Shown: positions 6,880 through 9,430 of the stretch, one piece after another
Position numbering within the stretch: the first letter of the stretch is position 1
Layout: every line of letters begins with the position of its first letter
Assembly (NCBI GenBank): GCA_039934475.1
Contig: JBDTMC010000305.1
Coordinates: 1 to 9,430, forward strand
Reading direction: 5' to 3'
DNA from: JBDTMC01 sp039934475
Lineage (GTDB): Bacteria > Acidobacteriota > Terriglobia > Bryobacterales > Bryobacteraceae
Length of the DNA: 9,430 nt
Notes under the pieces: model-generated
What the model was told of the DNA's origin: nothing
The model's input: only the letters and a program-made list of their open reading frames with translations
Databases searched by the model: none
Position numbers and translations under genes: made by a program

Positions 6880-7479
6880 ATGAACAAATGCTTCCTCGCT
6901 TTGCTCGCTGCCGCGTCGTTGCTGCCCGCCCAGACTCTTGAAAAGCACGACCGCGAATTCGGCATGAGCGCCCTCCACGCTTCGCGCAAGCTCTTCCTCG
7001 ATTCCGTGGCCGGCCTCTCCCCGGCGCAATGGGCTTTCAAGGCCTCACCCACCTCCTGGTCCATCGCCGAGTGCGCCGAGCACATTGCGCTGAGCGAAGA
7101 AATGATTTTCCAGCTCGCTACCAAGAAGATCCTCGAATCACCTGCCACACCGGAGAAGGCCGCCGAAGTGAAGGGTAAAGAAGAACTGATCCTGCAGAAG
7201 ATCACGGATCGCTCCCATAAGGCCCAGGCGCCCGAGATGCTGAAACCCTCCGGCCGCTTCAAGACTCCCGCCGAAGCCGTCGCCTTCTTCAAGAAGCTCC
7301 GCGACGAGCACATTGCGTACCTCAATACGACGCAAGACCCCCTGCGCGTCCACTTCATGCCTAGTGCCTTCGGCCAACAGGATGCCTATCAGTGGATCAT
7401 CTATATGTCCGGTCATACGGAACGGCACACCCTGCAAATCCTTGAAGTCAAAGCCTCCCCGGACTACCCGAAGAGCTAA
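6880..7479 (+). CDS. Exported DinB-superfamily protein
   Basis: The protein has 199 residues. A short signal peptide, MNKCFLALLAAASLLPAQ (1-18), predicts export to the periplasm. The mature part is mostly helical and matches the DinB/YfiT-like four-helix fold: SWSIAECAEHIALSEE (59-74) carries H68, and SGHTERHTLQI (177-187) carries H179 and H183, placed as the usual three-histidine metal site. Members can be metal-dependent thiol transferases or hydrolases; most, including the secreted ones, have no known substrate. I chose ATG 6880, preceded by AAGGGA at nine bases, because it gives a clean signal peptide. A TTG at 6832 would put a 16-residue extension in front of the signal sequence. It is divergent from the HD-GYP gene, with 66 bases between the starts, and is followed by a GC-rich hairpin. 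The name refers to the fold; it is not DNA polymerase IV. Confidence 0.8.
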   Translation: MNKCFLALLAAASLLPAQTLEKHDREFGMSALHASRKLFLDSVAGLSPAQWAFKASPTSWSIAECAEHIALSEEMIFQLATKKILESPATPEKAAEVKGKEELILQKITDRSHKAQAPEMLKPSGRFKTPAEAVAFFKKLRDEHIAYLNTTQDPLRVHFMPSAFGQQDAYQWIIYMSGHTERHTLQILEVKASPDYPKS

Positions 7480-7488
7480 GCGCCGCGC

Positions 7489-7514
7489 TCCGGGGGCGTT
7501 CGCGCGTCCCCGGA
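7489..7514 (+). terminator. GC-rich hairpin after the DinB-like gene, possible terminator
   Basis: Ten bases after the DinB stop codon, 7489-7498 pairs with 7505-7514: ten base pairs including one G-T wobble, TCCGGGG against CCCCGGA at the base, and a six-base loop. A run of T does not follow, so this is not a classical intrinsic terminator. It could still terminate or protect the 3' end of the mRNA. The rest of the 122-base gap (7480-7601) is C-rich, with a weak TATCAT (7554-7559) that might be a -10 element for the next gene. Confidence 0.4.
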
Positions 7515-7601
7515 AACTCCACCCCTCCCTACGGCTTCCCTCCCTTCACGCGGTATCATAAGAACAGCAAGTCGTCCGTTTCTGGCGTACGCAACACCCC
7601 C

Positions 7602-9430
7602 ATGTCCGACCAAACAGCATCCAAGCCTAGTATCAACAGTTGGCTCGAAGACGAGCTTTATCAGCAATATCTGAACGACCGCAAGGCGGTTGACGAGAGC
7701 TGGAAGACGATCTTCGAAACCAACGGCGGCTCCAAACCCACGACGGGCAATGGCATCGCCGCAACGGTCCCAGTCGCACCGAAATCCGCTATTGTGACCC
7801 AACCCGCCCCTGCCATCCAGGCCGGTCCGGCCGAACAGCTTGTTGCCTTGCGTGGCGCCGCGGCCCGCATCGCGGAGAACATGCAGGCCAGCCTGTCGGT
7901 GCCCACCGCCACTTCCCAGCGCTCCATCCCGGTGAAAGTGATCGACGAGAATCGCCGTATCCTCAACCACCACCGCGCCCTCGCCGGCAAAGGCAAGCTG
8001 TCCTATACCCACATCATCGGTTGGGCCATTGTCAAAGCACTGAAAGACGTGCCGGCCATCAACAACGCCTACGTGGAAAACGGCGGCGAAGCCTACCGCG
8101 TCCTGCGCAGCCAGATCGCCATTGGTATCGCCGTGGACGTGGCCGGTAAAGACGGCACGCGCAGCCTGATGGTGCCCAATATCAAGAACGCCGGTGGCAT
8201 GAACTTCGCCCAATACGCAGACGCCTTCGACGACATCGTCAAACGCGCCCGCGCCGCCAAACTCGGGCTTCCGGACTTCACAGGCACTACGATTTCGCTT
8301 ACCAATCCCGGCACCGTGGGCACCGTGGCCAGCGTACCCCGCCTCATGCCCGGTCAGGGCGCCATCATCGCCACCGGAACCATCGACTACCCTGCCGAAT
8401 ACCAGGGCGTAACAGACGAGATGCGCACCATGCTCGGCCTCAGCAAGGTGATGAACGTTACCTGTACTTACGATCACCGCGTGATCCAGGGCGCTGAATC
8501 CGGCGCTTTCCTCGGCCGCCTCCAGGCACTGCTTCAGGGCGAAGACAATTTCTACGACCGTATTTTCGCCGACCTTCGCGTCCCCTACCACCCGGTGAAG
8601 TGGGAACCCGACCGCCACACCAGCCTCCCCGGCGCCGGCGGCTCCGGCCGTACCGCTGAGATCGCCAAAGAAGCCGCCGTCCTGCAGTTGATCAACGCGT
8701 ACCGCGTGCGCGGCCACTTGATCGCCGACCTCGATCCGCTGGGCACTGAACCCAGCTACCACGCCGAACTCGATCCCGCTACTTACGGTCTCACCATCTG
8801 GGATCTGGACCGTGAATTCCTTACCGGGAACCTGGGCCAGGAAATCAGCGATGGAGCTCTGTCTCTCGAACGCGCCACGCTGCGCCAGATCCTCGAGACT
8901 CTGCGCCAAACGTACTGCGCCAAAATCGGCTGCGAGTACATGAACATCCAGCATCCGGAGCAAAAGCGCTGGCTGCAGCAGCACATGGAGCCGAAGGCCA
9001 ACGCCTGGCCTCTCGATCGCGAGACTCGCGTCCGCATCCTCGAACGGCTAATGGAAGCCGAAGGCTTTGAGCATTTCCTTCACGCCCGCTTTGTCGGCCA
9101 GAAGCGCTTCTCGCTCGAAGGCGGCGAAACGGCCATGGCCATCCTCGACGAAATTCTCGAACTCGCCGCGCACGGTAATGTTCACGAGATCGTCGTCGGC
9201 ATGGCCCACCGCGGCCGCCTCACCGTCCTCGCCAATCTGGTGGGCAAGGCGATGACGCAGATCTTCAGCGAATTCGAAGGCAATGTCGATCCCGATAGCA
9301 CACAGGGTTCGGGCGATGTGAAATACCACCTCGGTTCTTCGGGCATTCGCAGGACCACATCCGGCCGCGATATCACAGTCTCGGTGGCACCCAACCCCAG
9401 CCACTTGGAAGCTGTCGATCCCGTTGTGGA
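7602..9430 (+). CDS. kgd: Multifunctional 2-oxoglutarate dehydrogenase/decarboxylase, E2-E1 fusion (Kgd/OdhA type), 3' truncated
   Basis: The frame is open from ATG 7602 to the window edge: 609 codons of an expected roughly 1,200. It converts 2-oxoglutarate with thiamine diphosphate in the TCA cycle. The order matches actinobacterial Kgd/OdhA. An N-terminal segment (11-39, SWLEDELYQQYLNDRKAVD core) precedes an Ala/Pro-rich linker (about 41-77). A succinyltransferase (E2) catalytic domain without lipoyl domain covers about 80-345, with SLTNPGTVGTVASVPRLMPG and active-site H292 in YDHRVIQGAESG. The E1 region begins near 350: H372 in RGHLIADLDPLG, GQKRFSLEGGE, H536 in GMAHRGRLTVLANLVGK, DVKYHLG (572-578) and NPSHLEAVDPVV (598-609). 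The diphosphate-binding and C-terminal parts lie outside. No Shine-Dalgarno precedes the ATG, but the N-terminal family match begins directly after it. Long minus-strand frames over this region are shadows. An ordinary lipoyl-less SucA is excluded by the E2 domain. Confidence 0.93.
   Translation, partial: MSDQTASKPSINSWLEDELYQQYLNDRKAVDESWKTIFETNGGSKPTTGNGIAATVPVAPKSAIVTQPAPAIQAGPAEQLVALRGAAARIAENMQASLSVPTATSQRSIPVKVIDENRRILNHHRALAGKGKLSYTHIIGWAIVKALKDVPAINNAYVENGGEAYRVLRSQIAIGIAVDVAGKDGTRSLMVPNIKNAGGMNFAQYADAFDDIVKRARAAKLGLPDFTGTTISLTNPGTVGTVASVPRLMPGQGAIIATGTIDYPAEYQGVTDEMRTMLGLSKVMNVTCTYDHRVIQGAESGAFLGRLQALLQGEDNFYDRIFADLRVPYHPVKWEPDRHTSLPGAGGSGRTAEIAKEAAVLQLINAYRVRGHLIADLDPLGTEPSYHAELDPATYGLTIWDLDREFLTGNLGQEISDGALSLERATLRQILETLRQTYCAKIGCEYMNIQHPEQKRWLQQHMEPKANAWPLDRETRVRILERLMEAEGFEHFLHARFVGQKRFSLEGGETAMAILDEILELAAHGNVHEIVVGMAHRGRLTVLANLVGKAMTQIFSEFEGNVDPDSTQGSGDVKYHLGSSGIRRTTSGRDITVSVAPNPSHLEAVDPVV

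Noticed and set aside
7476..8984. A 502-codon open frame on the minus strand
   Set aside because: It lies opposite the kgd-like gene, whose plus-strand translation matches the Kgd family from N-terminus through E1. The antisense translation is rich in Gly, Ala, Val and His without a recognisable domain, typical of a GC-biased shadow frame.
1..9430. Search for a defence island, mobile element, CRISPR, tRNA or biosynthetic cluster
   Set aside because: All stretches are explained by housekeeping-type genes with short gaps. I saw no terminal inverted repeats, spaced direct repeats, tRNA cloverleaf or transposase/integrase motifs.

Overview
The window looks like an ordinary chromosomal stretch of a GC-rich Gram-negative bacterium, most likely an acidobacterium of the Solibacter/Bryobacter type. 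That placement is an inference from the gene content: paired MacB/FtsX-type permeases, an exported DinB-fold protein, a toast-rack/DUF4097-like lipoprotein, and an E2-E1 fused 2-oxoglutarate dehydrogenase/decarboxylase. No rRNA or other phylogenetic marker is present. I see no insertion sequence, phage gene, CRISPR array, tRNA or rRNA. Coding density is high and no gene-free stretch exceeds about 125 bases.

Layout. Positions 2-109 hold the 3' end of a probable CocE/NonD-type hydrolase. Two tandem paralogous ABC-transporter permeases follow (194-1552 and 1555-2811), separated by 2 bases and certainly cotranscribed; no ATPase or membrane-fusion partner is in the window. An AzgA/PbuG-type purine permease (2851-4158) continues on the plus strand and ends one base before the stop codon of a convergent minus-strand cluster. 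Read 5' to 3' on the minus strand, that cluster encodes a response regulator with an HD-GYP c-di-GMP phosphodiesterase domain (6813-5647), a repeat-containing lipoprotein (5600-4875) and a family 5 (UDGb-type) uracil-DNA glycosylase (4855-4160). The spacings of 46 and 19 bases would allow one transcript. Divergent from it, on the plus strand, are an exported DinB-superfamily protein (6880-7479), a strong GC-rich hairpin (7489-7514), and the first 609 codons of a Kgd/OdhA-type fusion enzyme (7602 to the window edge).

The genes do not form one obvious pathway. They cover efflux or envelope transport, purine uptake, c-di-GMP signalling, base-excision repair and the TCA cycle. I do not see a credible new defence, mobile or biosynthetic system. 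The points most worth a second look are: the actinobacterial-style E2-E1 fusion outside the Actinobacteria; the HD-GYP response regulator whose receiver domain has lost one Mg-binding acidic residue; the permease pair without a visible ATPase; the six-fold glycine-rich repeat in the lipoprotein; and the one-base gap between convergent stop codons.
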